Positions 26,571 through 35,663 of a stretch of DNA of 37,242 bases are shown here, one piece after another. Source of the stretch: Marinilabiliales bacterium. Its GTDB lineage: Bacteria > Bacteroidota > Bacteroidia > Bacteroidales > F082. The notes under the pieces were generated by a model. The model had not been told where the DNA came from and did not search any database. It saw only the letters and a program-made list of their open reading frames with translations. Each line of letters begins with the position of its first letter. The stretch's first letter is position 1. The stretch is from assembly GCA_002869365.1 (NCBI GenBank), contig PKTA01000169.1:1-37242 (forward strand), in the 5' to 3' direction. The position numbers were made by a program, and so were the translations under genes.

Positions 26571-27191
26571 TCAAGCGTTTTCAATTAACTTATCTATATT
26601 TTTATCTATTATTTGTCTTCCTTTATTACTTGCAATGGCATAAACATGATATTTAAAAGCTTCTGCAAAAAATATTGGACTTAAAAGTTCTTCATTACTG
26701 AAAAGTTCTGAAGTTCTCAATGACTCAATGCGTGCAATGTGTAATCGTGTAATAATGTCTTCGTTAAGGTCTTTCCTGTAGAGTCCTTCGTCTTTACCTC
26801 TTTTTAAGTTATCCTTAACCATGTTGAACATAAGTTCCTTTTTGTAAATATTAAATTTCTCAAAAAGTGAAGGATAATATTTTTTTAAATCGTAAATAAA
26901 ATTAAGTTTTTGGGAACTAAGCATTCTAATTTGAAGTTTATAATATTCAAATAATTCTTCCAATGCATTGGGCTTATTCGACATCGACTCTTTAATGGAG
27001 CATGATTTTTCTTCAAACTCAAGTTTTAATACCTGTTCAACCAAATCCGACTTATCCTTAAAGAAAGCATAAAGTGTTTTTTTTGATATTCCCAACTCCC
27101 TGGAAACATCGTCCATGGTAACACTCTTAATACCATATTTTTTAAATAAAGTATTAACTCTTACTATATAATCCTTAGCTGTTTCTTCCAT
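26571..27191 (-). CDS. TetR-family transcriptional regulator of the efflux operon
   Basis: This 206-residue protein has an N-terminal helix-turn-helix, VTMDDVSRELGISKKTLYAF followed by KDKSDLV, the TetR signature, at about residues 20-50. The C-terminal ligand and dimerisation domain is helical and divergent. TetR proteins normally repress a nearby promoter until a ligand releases them. It lies inside the operon, after the TolC-like gene (1 bp gap) and before the adaptor (13 bp gap). Feedback control of the promoter upstream of the TolC-like gene is therefore the simplest inference. Confidence 0.92.
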   Translation of the reverse strand: MEETAKDYIVRVNTLFKKYGIKSVTMDDVSRELGISKKTLYAFFKDKSDLVEQVLKLEFEEKSCSIKESMSNKPNALEELFEYYKLQIRMLSSQKLNFIYDLKKYYPSLFEKFNIYKKELMFNMVKDNLKRGKDEGLYRKDLNEDIITRLHIARIESLRTSELFSNEELLSPIFFAEAFKYHVYAIASNKGRQIIDKNIDKLIENA

Positions 27192-27192
27192 A

Positions 27193-28530
27193 TTAGTATG
27201 ATTTAGCTAGTACTTTTTTGAGTTCTTCACCTGCTTGTAAAAACGACTGTGATGCAGTAATGTAATCGCTTTCAGCATTTAAAAACTGATTATGAGTATT
27301 TAAAATATCTAAACTGCTTGCCAGACCTAATGTAAACTTCTCCAGAGTTTTTTTGTAAATTTTTTCAGCAACTCTTCTGTTCTTATTTTTATTGGTATAT
27401 AATTTATAGGAGTTCAGATAGTTGTTTCTAGCATTTCTGTACTGTAAATTCAATTGATTCTTCAATTCATCTTCTTGTACATTAATCTGCTCAAAAGCAA
27501 TTTTTGCCTGTTTTAATTTTGAGGCTCTGGTACCACTTGAAAATATCGGGATATTCATGGTTATTCCAAGTGTGGAACTTGGATACCATTTACCGGAATT
27601 AAAAAAATTCCATGTGTCTCTTTGAGCCTGAGTTTGATAGTTTAGCCGAGCATTGATACTTGGCAAATATGTTGCTTTCTCTAGGTCAACCTGTAAACTT
27701 GTAAGTTCTTTCTGCTTTAGCAAATAATTAAAATCGGGATTGTTGTTAATCACAAAATCGTCAAGTAAAATAGATGAGGATTCCAGTTTGTTTATTAGCG
27801 ACCCCATATTGTCGGTAAGTACTAAACTGTCTTGTTCATCTATACCTAAATAAAATTTCAAATATGAATAAGCTAATTCCCTTTGATTTTCAAAGTTTAA
27901 TTTTGAGGCCTCTAAGTCCGATACTAATAATTCTAACTGGTCCACATCTATGTCCTCATTAAAGCCTACTTCATAAATTTGTTTTGTTTCTTCTGCTATG
28001 TTTTTTGTAATTTTTAATGTTGTATCGATAATGAATAGAGCATTTTCAACTGTTAACACATTATAATATGAGTTAGCAACTTGTTGTTTTACAGCCACTT
28101 TGTTTCTGAAAAAATCAGCATTAGTACTTTCAAGGTACTTTTTTGCAGCCTTTAAACCTACAATATACTCGCCACTAAATATCAGTTGTGTAGCACTAGC
28201 TGAAAGAGTAGCATCGTATTTAGTGCCAAACTGAACTTCTCTTTGTGTAGGGTCAGGCGAAAATTCCGGTGGAAGTATCATGGTCATCCTGGCAAAATTA
28301 TCGTTATAGCCTACAGAGGCATTTACCTGTGGCAAACCAATAGATGTAGATTCCTTTATTCTTTGTTTTGCGGCCTCAATGTCCATTTCCGACCTTATTA
28401 GGCTGTAGTTGTTATCCATCGCATAATCCAGGGCTTCCTGCAATGATAACGTCTTAACATTTTGGGCATCAGCATTGCTGAGCACAAAAGCAAACAAAAA
28501 TGTTATTATTATTAAATTTATTTTTCGCAT
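27193..28530 (-). CDS. TolC-family outer-membrane efflux channel
   Basis: This 445-residue protein has a signal peptide (MRKINLIIITFLFAFVLSNA, cleavage near DAQ). Two OEP repeats of long helices are seen: SLQEALDYAMDNNYSLIRSE with KQRIKESTSIGLPQVNASV, and later DFNYLLKQKELTSLQVDLEK with ATYLPSINARLNYQ; GLPQV and YLPSI are the conserved turns at the start of the beta-barrel strands. It forms the outer-membrane exit of the RND system. It is the first gene of the operon, with the promoter box 29 bp upstream. Confidence 0.93.
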   Translation of the reverse strand: MRKINLIIITFLFAFVLSNADAQNVKTLSLQEALDYAMDNNYSLIRSEMDIEAAKQRIKESTSIGLPQVNASVGYNDNFARMTMILPPEFSPDPTQREVQFGTKYDATLSASATQLIFSGEYIVGLKAAKKYLESTNADFFRNKVAVKQQVANSYYNVLTVENALFIIDTTLKITKNIAEETKQIYEVGFNEDIDVDQLELLVSDLEASKLNFENQRELAYSYLKFYLGIDEQDSLVLTDNMGSLINKLESSSILLDDFVINNNPDFNYLLKQKELTSLQVDLEKATYLPSINARLNYQTQAQRDTWNFFNSGKWYPSSTLGITMNIPIFSSGTRASKLKQAKIAFEQINVQEDELKNQLNLQYRNARNNYLNSYKLYTNKNKNRRVAEKIYKKTLEKFTLGLASSLDILNTHNQFLNAESDYITASQSFLQAGEELKKVLAKSY

Positions 28531-28596
28531 ACAAATAGTGTTATCAATTATTTTGAAGCAAAAATAAAAACTATTTACACTCCGGAAACTATTTGT
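28531..28596. promoter_or_regulatory. Candidate operator: repeated ACTATTT around the efflux promoter
   Basis: ACAAATAGT (28531-28539) is an exact inverted copy of ACTATTTGT (28588-28596), and a further ACTATTTAC lies at 28570-28578, 18 bp from the second copy. They bracket the -7 box at 28559-28566. A TetR regulator is encoded in the operon, so these are plausible binding sites. This is inference from position and symmetry only. Confidence 0.45.
28559..28566 (-). promoter_or_regulatory. -7 promoter box of the efflux operon (TATTTTTG)
   Basis: The minus strand matches TAnnTTTG exactly, 28 bp before the TolC-like gene's ATG at 28530. No -33 TTG is clear. Confidence 0.6.
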
Positions 28597-28626
28597 GCAT
28601 TAAAAGTTTATTAAGTTTTGTTAAAT

Positions 28627-28941
28627 TTATCTGGGTTTATAACAGTTTCTACGAAAAATCTGATCCCACAATGAGCGCTTTCTTACTATATTGTTATTTC
28701 TCTGCTGCTTTTTCATTCTTTTCATTAACTGTTTGGCATAATCGCTTTGCTTTTTACGATGTTCCTTAACGGCTAGTTCATATTCCTTTTGAGCTTCCTT
28801 ATCCTGGGTTTCTTGTATTTTTTCCGCTTCTTTAACTTCTTTGCTTACCTTTTCAGTGGATTTGCACGACGGATTCGTTGCCAATAGGGTGGCAAAAATT
28901 ATTATAGCGATTATATTTTTTGACTTTGGTATCAGTTTCAT
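28627..28941 (-). CDS. Small basic lipoprotein-like protein of unknown function
   Basis: From ATG 28941 it has 104 residues. MKLIPKSKNIIAIIIFATLL leads to a weak lipobox ending NPSC, followed by a charged helix (EVKEAEKIQETQDKEAQKEY) and a strongly basic tail (KQLMKRMKKQQRNNNIVRKR) ending in YKPR. No family was recognised. A TTG at 28953 adds four residues but forms part of a TAGTTTTG box, so ATG 28941 is chosen. The signal layout resembles the coiled-coil lipoprotein at 21183-21845, but no homology is evident. Confidence 0.65.
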   Translation of the reverse strand: MKLIPKSKNIIAIIIFATLLATNPSCKSTEKVSKEVKEAEKIQETQDKEAQKEYELAVKEHRKKQSDYAKQLMKRMKKQQRNNNIVRKRSLWDQIFRRNCYKPR

Positions 28942-28950
28942 CACTGCATG

Positions 28951-28958
28951 CAAAACTA
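28951..28958 (-). promoter_or_regulatory. -7 promoter box (TAGTTTTG)
   Basis: The minus strand matches TAnnTTTG exactly, 9 bp before the ATG at 28941, implying a very short leader. It overlaps the alternative TTG start and so decides the start codon. Confidence 0.6.
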
Positions 28959-29029
28959 ATTAATTATAAGAATATTCGATACTATTTGCTTCAAGAAAAT
29001 ATTATTTATTTTATATCGTTAGATTAGGG

Positions 29030-29037
29030 TAAATTTG
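29030..29037 (+). promoter_or_regulatory. -7 promoter box (TAAATTTG)
   Basis: An exact TAnnTTTG match 56 bp before the ATG at 29094, divergent from the box at 28951-28958. No -33 TTG was found at 17-23 bp. Confidence 0.5.
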
Positions 29038-29093
29038 TCGCTGGAAATTAATTTTTAAGTGATAAAATTTCTTAAAAAATTGGTAATATTATT

Positions 29094-29567
29094 ATGAAAT
29101 ATAGGCTTTTAACAAGTAGCTTGATGATTTTTGGGTTTATGATATTTTCTTTATCATGTAATAAAGGAAGTATAAATCCCAACATTCCTAATGTTTCCAT
29201 AAACATTAGTATAAATCCCAACACTACTATTTTTCAGGAACTTAATACGGTAGGAGGTTGGGTTTATCTGGATGAGAAGCCTGGGGTTTATATCCCCTTT
29301 GGAAGCCGTGGAATTATAGTTTATCGTGTTGATATTGATCAGTTTGTGGCTTATGAGCGTCAGCCACCCAACGATCCTGATAAATGTTGTGATGATAATG
29401 GTTGTACAAAACTATTGGTGGGTAATTATTTTCCTATGGTAAGAGATACCTGTACCGAAACATCTTATTTTATTTACGATGGATCAATCATTGAAGGGGA
29501 GGGCAGGTATTCTTTGATTCAATATGCGGCCGTTTACGATGGCAATCTTCTGCATATCTACAATTAA
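29094..29567 (+). CDS. Rieske-like-fold lipoprotein lacking the iron-sulphur ligands
   Basis: This 157-residue protein starts with a lipoprotein signal, MKYRLLTSSLMIFGFMIFSL followed by SC. The rest follows the layout of Bacteroidota Rieske-like lipoproteins: GGWVYLDEKPGVYIPFGSRG, IIVYRVDIDQFVAYER, then a cysteine loop, YFIYDGSIIEGEGRYSLIQY and DGNLLHIYN. A functional Rieske cluster needs C-x-H and C-x-x-H. Here the loop has cysteines (DKCCDDNGC, DTC) but no histidine in those places, so a 2Fe-2S cluster is unlikely; disulphides may hold the fold. Function unknown. It shares a terminator with convergent ahcY. Confidence 0.75.
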   Translation: MKYRLLTSSLMIFGFMIFSLSCNKGSINPNIPNVSINISINPNTTIFQELNTVGGWVYLDEKPGVYIPFGSRGIIVYRVDIDQFVAYERQPPNDPDKCCDDNGCTKLLVGNYFPMVRDTCTETSYFIYDGSIIEGEGRYSLIQYAAVYDGNLLHIYN

Positions 29568-29572
29568 AAAGA

Positions 29573-29604
29573 TAAAAAAAAGGCCTCTTTTCGGGAGGCC
29601 TTTA
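29573..29604. terminator. Bidirectional terminator between lipoprotein gene and ahcY
   Basis: The arms AAGGCCTC and GAGGCCTT surround TTTTCGG. A-runs lie on the left and T-runs on the right, so it can end transcripts from both the plus-strand lipoprotein gene and minus-strand ahcY. Confidence 0.85.
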
Positions 29605-29620
29605 ATATTTTTATATAATC

Positions 29621-31045
29621 TTAATACCTATAATGATCAGGTTTATAAGGACCGTTTTGATCTATACCTAAATAATCAGCCTGATTTTTGGTAAGTTTTG
29701 TAAGTTTTACACCAATTTGCTCAAGATGTAATCTTGCAACTTCCTCATCAAGATGTTTTGGTAAACGATAAACGTCTATTTCATAATCTTCACGATGTTT
29801 CCAAAGTTCAATTTGAGCCAAAGTTTGGTTTGTAAATGAATTACTCATTACAAATGATGGGTGACCTGTTGCACATCCAAGATTTACTAATCTGCCTTCG
29901 GCAAGAAGATAAATTGAATGGCCGTCTTCGAAAGAATATTTATCAACCTGAGGTTTGATATTGGTTTTTACAATACCAGGATATTTTTCAAGTTGAGAAA
30001 CCTGAATCTCATTATCAAAGTGACCGATATTACAAACTATGGCTTCATCTTTCATATTTGCCATATGCTCAGCAGTGATAATATCTTTGTTTCCTGTGGT
30101 AGTTACAAAAATATTACCTTCTTTTAAAGCCTCTTCCATAGTAGTTACTTCATAACCTTCCATCGCTGCCTGTAAAGCACAAATAGGATCTATTTCTGTA
30201 ACAATTACACGGGCGCCATAAGTCTTCATCGAATGTGCAGAACCCTTACCTACATCACCATAACCGGCAACAACAACAACTTTTCCTGCCAACATAACAT
30301 CAGTTGCACGTTTAATACCATCGGCAAGCGATTCGCGGCAACCATAAAGGTTATCGAATTTCGATTTTGTTACAGAATCGTTAACGTTTATACAAGGAAT
30401 TAAAAGTTTTCCGGCTTCTTTCATTTGGTATAAACGGTGAACACCTGTTGTGGTTTCTTCAGAAACGCCTTTCCATTCTGCTGCTGTGCGATGCCATCTT
30501 TGTGGATCTTCTGCTAAAACAGATTTTAAAAGTTTTAATATTTCTTCTTCTTCTTCACTGCCTGCTTCCACGTCAAGTGTAGATGCGTCATTTTCAGCAT
30601 CAACACCTTTATGAATTAAAAGCGTTGCATCGCCACCATCGTCAACGATAAGTTGCGGACCTTTTCCACCGGGGAAAGATAGTGCCTGATTAGTACACCA
30701 CCAATACTCTTCAAGAGTTTCACCTTTCCATGCAAATACAGGAATACCTGTTGCTGCTATGGCTGCTGCTGCATGATCCTGAGTTGAGAAAATATTACAA
30801 CTTGCCCAACGTACGTCAGCACCTAACTCCACAAGAGTTTCTATTAGTACCGCTGTTTGAACAGTCATATGTAATGAACCCATTATTCTTACATCCTTCA
30901 AAGGTTTCTCTGCAGAAAATTTATTTCTTACAGATAATAAACCCGGCATTTCTTTCTCGGCAATTTCAATTTCTTTACGACCCCAATCTGCGAGGGTGAT
31001 GTCGGCTACTTTATAATCAAGTTTTTCAACTAGAGTTGTACTCAT
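29621..31045 (-). CDS. ahcY: S-adenosylhomocysteinase
   Basis: AhcY hydrolyses S-adenosylhomocysteine to adenosine and homocysteine, using tightly bound NAD. In this 474-residue protein, substrate residues are in [20 protein letters not shown] and [13 protein letters not shown]. The NAD region includes [20 protein letters not shown] and the dinucleotide loop [14 protein letters not shown]. The end is the classic KPDHYRY. It contains the insert typical of bacterial enzymes (about 150-190). It supplies homocysteine to the metH product encoded on the other side of the small Cys protein gene, although no SAM-type riboswitch is seen in front of ahcY itself. Confidence 0.97.
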   Translation of the reverse strand: MSTTLVEKLDYKVADITLADWGRKEIEIAEKEMPGLLSVRNKFSAEKPLKDVRIMGSLHMTVQTAVLIETLVELGADVRWASCNIFSTQDHAAAAIAATGIPVFAWKGETLEEYWWCTNQALSFPGGKGPQLIVDDGGDATLLIHKGVDAENDASTLDVEAGSEEEEEILKLLKSVLAEDPQRWHRTAAEWKGVSEETTTGVHRLYQMKEAGKLLIPCINVNDSVTKSKFDNLYGCRESLADGIKRATDVMLAGKVVVVAGYGDVGKGSAHSMKTYGARVIVTEIDPICALQAAMEGYEVTTMEEALKEGNIFVTTTGNKDIITAEHMANMKDEAIVCNIGHFDNEIQVSQLEKYPGIVKTNIKPQVDKYSFEDGHSIYLLAEGRLVNLGCATGHPSFVMSNSFTNQTLAQIELWKHREDYEIDVYRLPKHLDEEVARLHLEQIGVKLTKLTKNQADYLGIDQNGPYKPDHYRY

Positions 31046-31087
31046 AAGTTTAATATTTAGATATTTCTAATTTTTAATTTCGGGCTG

Positions 31088-31095
31088 CAAAGATA
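31088..31095 (-). promoter_or_regulatory. -7 promoter box for ahcY (TATCTTTG)
   Basis: The minus strand matches TAnnTTTG exactly, 43 bp before the ahcY ATG. Confidence 0.6.
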
Positions 31096-31242
31096 ATTCT
31101 TATTTTAAATTAGAATTAAAACCCTTTATTAATAAAATCTTAAGAATTCAAAAGTTTATAAATAAGTAGAATTATTTTAATCGAAAAGTTTTTTAAATAA
31201 AATGTGACCCTTTAATATTTATTCTGTCATTGATAGAAATAA

Positions 31243-31521
31243 ATGCATTTTGTTATGACAGAATTAAAATGGCTAAAATTATCAGGACTTATGCACAGGT
31301 GTGTTTATAACCGAGAAAATCCTGCATGTCCTTTTGGAGAATTCAGAAAGCAAGACAGTTACCAGCAATTACAATCACTAAATAAAATAGGCGATTCTTT
31401 AGGTGATCAACTCCTGGCAGCATGTAATTCATGCAGATTTAAATGTAAGCCTGTTAAAAATACTGATTTGGTAATCAATAACTCAAAGCATTTTAGAATT
31501 GTAGAATCAACAGCAAGTTAA
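31243..31521 (+). CDS. Small cysteine-containing protein of unknown function
   Basis: This 92-residue soluble protein has no signal peptide. The cysteines are HRC, NPACPFG and a CNSCRFKC cluster (C-x2-C-x3-C), which could bind zinc or a metal cluster; that is inference. GEFRKQDSYQQLQSLNKIGD is a likely helix between them. An ATG at 31255 (88 residues) is equally possible, since MTELKWLKL looks like a good N-terminus and no promoter box decides. It lies between ahcY and the metH riboswitch, but a functional link is unproven. Confidence 0.65.
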   Translation: MHFVMTELKWLKLSGLMHRCVYNRENPACPFGEFRKQDSYQQLQSLNKIGDSLGDQLLAACNSCRFKCKPVKNTDLVINNSKHFRIVESTAS

Positions 31522-31670
31522 ATTCTGCATTTATTTTTGCATGAAGAGTTTTTACTTTTTTGAATAGATTATTTTTTATCTATTTTACTACTACTGTATT
31601 CTTGATAACCCATATATAAATTGTTATTTTTTTATTAAAATACTCATTTCTTGATGTATTAGAGGCATTA

Positions 31671-31703
31671 TTGCCATCTGATTTCAAAATAATCATATAT
31701 TTG
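31671..31703 (+). promoter_or_regulatory. Promoter of the metH riboswitch transcript (TTG-N22-TATATTTG)
   Basis: TATATTTG at 31696-31703 matches TAnnTTTG exactly, and TTG at 31671-31673 lies 22 bp upstream, within the 17-23 bp known for Bacteroidota -33/-7 promoters. The riboswitch begins about 35 bp downstream. Confidence 0.7.
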
Positions 31704-31739
31704 CATCATAATTCAAATGCCCGTTTCAGGGAATTTTGA

Positions 31740-31852
31740 TTTATAAAGAAGGGTGAAGAGATTAGGCTCAGTGAAACCCTGGCAACCTTTCGTAAATACG
31801 AAAAAGGTGCCAATACCTAGCCCACCGAAATATTTTGGTGGGAGTTATAAAT
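31740..31852 (+). promoter_or_regulatory. SAM-I-type (S-box) riboswitch controlling metH-metF
   Basis: The RNA shows the S-box layout. P1 pairs TTTATAA (31740-31746) with TTATAAA (31845-31851). AGTGAAACCCTGGCAACC is the P2/J core seen in SAM-I aptamers. P3 is CCTTTCGT/ACGAAAAAGG around AAAT. GGTGCCAATACC is the conserved J3/4 segment. P4 is the hairpin CCCACC/GGTGGG. SAM binding would shut down synthesis of methionine-forming enzymes, here metH and metF. Assignment is by eye; SAM-IV is a less likely alternative. Confidence 0.88.
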
Positions 31853-31995
31853 TAAGTAAAAATGCAAAAATTATATTTTTTTAGGTCAAAATAGATTGAC
31901 AGGTGAAATCCTGATAATCGTTTTAGAATTGTTTTATACACTAAAAATACTTCGCTATTATGAGGGTATTTTACTAAGTATTAATATTATAGAAT
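31853..31995 (+). promoter_or_regulatory. Region between riboswitch and metH: candidate expression platform
   Basis: 143 bp separate the aptamer from the metH ATG. Two small hairpins are seen: CAGG/CCTG near 31901-31914, and AAAATAC/GTATTTT (31944-31950 with 31966-31972). Neither is followed by a T-run, so no obvious intrinsic terminator exists, and no Shine-Dalgarno is visible. Control may act on translation or through folding near the start codon; the mechanism is not readable. Confidence 0.4.
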
Positions 31996-34900
31996 ATGAA
32001 AACTAACATAAGAGACATACTGAATAACAGAGTTCTGGTTCTTGACGGAGCCATGGGAACCATGATTCAACAATATAAATTAAAGGAGGAAGATTATCGT
32101 GGAGATAAATTCTCTTCTGTTGAAATTCCACAAAAAGGTAATAACGACCTTTTGTGTTTAACACAACCTGAAATTATTGAGGAGATACATAAAAAATATC
32201 TTGAAGCCGGGGCTGATATAATTGAAACTAATACTTTCAACTCCACCCAAATATCCATGTCGGATTATGGAATGCAGGAATTTGTTAGGGCTATAAACTT
32301 AAATGCTGCAAAACTAGCCAAAAGAGCCGCGGATTATTATTCAAAAAAAACTCCAAACAAGCCAAGGTTTGTTGCAGGTGCGATTGGTCCCACAAATAAA
32401 ACAGCATCAATGTCGCCATTGGTAGATAAACCAGGTTTTAGAAATATCAGTTTTGATGAGTTACGTGAAAATTATTATCAGCAAGCGGAGGCACTTATTG
32501 ATGGTGGAGTAGATTTACTTCTGGTAGAAACAATTTTCGATACTTTAAACGCCAAGGCTGCCTTAATTGCCATTGATGATTTATGTAAAAAAAGAAATAT
32601 AAAAATCCCTGTTATGGTTTCGGGAACTATTTCCGATGCCAGTGGTAGAACTTTATCAGGTCAAACCTTAGAAGCCTTTCTCACTTCGGTTTCCCATATT
32701 GACCTTTTGAGTGTTGGATTAAACTGCTCTTTGGGAGCAGAGCAAATGCGTCCTCATCTGGAGGAACTTTCAAAAAAATCTAATTTTTATGTGAGCGTTT
32801 ATCCCAATGCCGGATTGCCCAACCAGTTTGGTGAATATGATGAGAGTCCGCATAAAATGGCTGGACATATTCATGATTTCCTCGACAATAAATTTGCAAA
32901 TATTGTTGGTGGTTGTTGTGGTACAACACCTGATCATATCCATGAACTGGTTAAACTTGCAGAGACTGCTGAGGTAAGGAAACCTGCAGATAATAAGCAT
33001 GTTACGGGCATAAGCGGATTGGAACCTCTTAATATTTCCAGAGAACTTAACTTTGTAAATATAGGTGAGAGAACCAATGTAAGCGGTTCAAGGAAATTTG
33101 CACGCCTTATTCGTGAGAAAAGATATGAAGAAGCTCTTTCTGTTGCACGGCATCAGGTGGAAGGCGGAGCACAGATTCTGGATGTAAATCTGGATGATGG
33201 TTTGCTGGATGCGGAAAAGGAAATGCAACATTTTCTCAATATGCTTGCTTCAGAGCCGGATATTGCAAAATTGCCAATAATGATAGACTCCTCAAAATGG
33301 GAAGTAATTGAGGCAGGATTGAAATGTACACAGGGAAAATCGATTGTAAATTCCATCAGCCTTAAAAACGGAGATGAGGAATTTATAGAACTTGCCCAAA
33401 AAGTAAGGTCGTACGGGGCTGCAGTTGTTGTTATGGCTTTCGACCAAAAAGGTCAGGCAGATACTTTTGAAAGAAAAATAGAAATTTGTGAAAGAGCCTA
33501 TAACTTACTTACGAAGGAAGTTGGTTTTCACCCAGAAGATATAATTTTCGATCCAAACATACTTGCAATTGGTACCGGTATCGATGAACATAATAATTAT
33601 GCTGTTAACTTTATAAATGCCACTAAATGGATAAAAGAAAATCTTCCGTATTGCAAGGTGAGCGGAGGGGTTAGTAATTTGTCATTTTCATTTAGAGGCA
33701 ATAATACCGTTAGAGAAGCCATAAATTCAGTATTCCTTTTTCATGCCATTAAAGCAGGAATGGATATGGGAATTGTAAATCCCGGTATGCTTCAGATTTA
33801 TGATGAAATAGATCCTGATTTAAGAAAATATGCCGAGGATTTGGTGCTTAACCGTCGTAAGGATGCAACGGCGCGTTTACTGGCTTATGCCGAAAAAATT
33901 GAAGATACTCAAAAAGAAAGATCGGAGGATAAATTGGAATGGCGCAGCCAGACTGTGGATTCCCGCTTGGAATATGCATTAATAAAAGGTATTACCGATT
34001 TTCTTCCGGAAGATGTTGAAGAAGCACGCCAGAATTATAAGCGAGCCATAGAAGTGATAGAAATTCCTCTTATGAAAGGGATGAATGTGGTTGGTGACTT
34101 ATTTGGTTCGGGAAGAATGTTTCTGCCTCAGGTTGTAAAGAGTGCAAGGGTAATGAAAAAAGCCGTCGCCATTTTACTTCCTTATATTGAAAGTGAAAAA
34201 ATTGAAGGAGCCAAAGGAAACGGAAAAATTGTACTTGCAACAGTTAAAGGCGACGTTCATGATATTGGTAAAAATATTGTTGGGGTTGTATTACAATGTA
34301 ATAACTATGAAGTAATAGACTTGGGAGTGATGGTTCCTGCCGAGAAGATACTCGAAGTTGTCAAAAATGAAAATGCTGATATTCTGGGGCTTAGCGGCTT
34401 AATAACTCCTTCTTTAGAGGAGATGGTCCATGTTGCCAGCGAAATGAAACGCCTCGATTTTGATATACCACTTTTAATAGGAGGTGCAACAACTTCGCCT
34501 GTTCATACTGCTGTGAAAATATCACCTCATTATGATAATCCAATTATTCATGTAAGGGATGCTTCCAAGGTAATAAATGTAGTTGGGAAATTGCTCTCCG
34601 ATGCAGACAAGGAATCTTATGTAAACGGAATCGAAGAAAAATATTCTGAACTCAGAGCTAAGCATGAAGCCTCCAGCCAACCTTCGCATTACATTAGTTT
34701 TGCCGAGGCTAGAGAAAATAAATTCTCAGCCAACTGGAATGAATTTGAAGCATCGAAACCATACTTCACCGGAGTAAAATATTTCGAAAATTATTCCATC
34801 GCAGAAATACGAGAGTATATCGACTGGACATTCTTTTTCCATGCCTGGAAAATAGCAGGAAAATACCCGGCAATATTCGATGATATATTAAAAGGTGAAG

Positions 34901-35652
34901 AAGCAAGAAAACTTTATGATGATGCTCAGAGAATGCTGGATATTATTATTGAGGAGAAATGGCTTCAGGCTAAAGCCGGAATTGGAATTTTTAAGGCACA
35001 TTCGATGGGAGAAACTGTAAAACTGATGGATGATAATTCAAATCATTTTGAAAGTTTAGAGTTTATTAGGAATCAGGAATTGAAAGACGGAACACCCAAC
35101 TACTGTTTGTCGGATTTCATCTGCCCTGAAGGCAAAGGAAAAGACGACTTTATAGGAATGTTTGCTGTTACCGCAGGCATTGGAATTGAAGAACACTTGA
35201 AGCGTTTCGAAAAAGAAAACGACGATTATAATGCCATACTTTTAAAAACTCTTGCCGACAGGCTTGCTGAGGCTTTTGCCGAACTTATGCATGAAAAGGT
35301 TAGGAAAGAAATATGGGCTTATGCAAGTGAAGAAAGTATTTCAAAGGAGGATATTTTGAAAGAAAATTATAAAGGTATCAGGCCGGCTCCCGGATATCCG
35401 GCATGTCCTGAACATTCCGAAAAAAGAAAAATCTTTAACATTTTAAATGCAGAAGAGAAATTAAATATAAATCTAACAGAAAACTACGCAATGTATCCCG
35501 CAGCCTCTGTAAGCGGTTACTATTTTGCAAATCCTGACGCAAGATATTTCGCAGTTGGTAAAATTGCCGACGATCAAATTGAGGATTATGCTAAACGTAA
35601 AGGCTTGAGATATGATCAGGTAAAAAGCCTATTGGTAGTCAATACATTATAA
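31996..35652 (+). CDS. metH: Cobalamin-dependent methionine synthase
   Basis: MetH transfers a methyl group from methyl-THF through cobalamin to homocysteine. All four modules are present in 1218 residues. The homocysteine domain (1 to about 325) has zinc ligands Cys244 (LNCS) and Cys307/Cys308 (GGCCGTT). The pterin domain spans about 345-620 ([18 protein letters not shown]). The cobalamin domain has its cap near 650-740 and the lower ligand His755 in [10 protein letters not shown]. The AdoMet reactivation domain is C-terminal, with RPAPGYP at 1129-1135. Length is normal. metF follows 11 bp downstream, and the riboswitch upstream is the likely control. The cofactor must be made or imported elsewhere. 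Confidence 0.98.
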   Translation: MKTNIRDILNNRVLVLDGAMGTMIQQYKLKEEDYRGDKFSSVEIPQKGNNDLLCLTQPEIIEEIHKKYLEAGADIIETNTFNSTQISMSDYGMQEFVRAINLNAAKLAKRAADYYSKKTPNKPRFVAGAIGPTNKTASMSPLVDKPGFRNISFDELRENYYQQAEALIDGGVDLLLVETIFDTLNAKAALIAIDDLCKKRNIKIPVMVSGTISDASGRTLSGQTLEAFLTSVSHIDLLSVGLNCSLGAEQMRPHLEELSKKSNFYVSVYPNAGLPNQFGEYDESPHKMAGHIHDFLDNKFANIVGGCCGTTPDHIHELVKLAETAEVRKPADNKHVTGISGLEPLNISRELNFVNIGERTNVSGSRKFARLIREKRYEEALSVARHQVEGGAQILDVNLDDGLLDAEKEMQHFLNMLASEPDIAKLPIMIDSSKWEVIEAGLKCTQGKSIVNSISLKNGDEEFIELAQKVRSYGAAVVVMAFDQKGQADTFERKIEICERAYNLLTKEVGFHPEDIIFDPNILAIGTGIDEHNNYAVNFINATKWIKENLPYCKVSGGVSNLSFSFRGNNTVREAINSVFLFHAIKAGMDMGIVNPGMLQIYDEIDPDLRKYAEDLVLNRRKDATARLLAYAEKIEDTQKERSEDKLEWRSQTVDSRLEYALIKGITDFLPEDVEEARQNYKRAIEVIEIPLMKGMNVVGDLFGSGRMFLPQVVKSARVMKKAVAILLPYIESEKIEGAKGNGKIVLATVKGDVHDIGKNIVGVVLQCNNYEVIDLGVMVPAEKILEVVKNENADILGLSGLITPSLEEMVHVASEMKRLDFDIPLLIGGATTSPVHTAVKISPHYDNPIIHVRDASKVINVVGKLLSDADKESYVNGIEEKYSELRAKHEASSQPSHYISFAEARENKFSANWNEFEASKPYFTGVKYFENYSIAEIREYIDWTFFFHAWKIAGKYPAIFDDILKGEEARKLYDDAQRMLDIIIEEKWLQAKAGIGIFKAHSMGETVKLMDDNSNHFESLEFIRNQELKDGTPNYCLSDFICPEGKGKDDFIGMFAVTAGIGIEEHLKRFEKENDDYNAILLKTLADRLAEAFAELMHEKVRKEIWAYASEESISKEDILKENYKGIRPAPGYPACPEHSEKRKIFNILNAEEKLNINLTENYAMYPAASVSGYYFANPDARYFAVGKIADDQIEDYAKRKGLRYDQVKSLLVVNTL

Positions 35653-35663
35653 AAATTATTATT

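Noticed and set aside
26558-26584. TTG start giving the RND adaptor nine extra residues
   Set aside because: The ATG at 26557 puts the lipoprotein signal at the N-terminus, where it must be.
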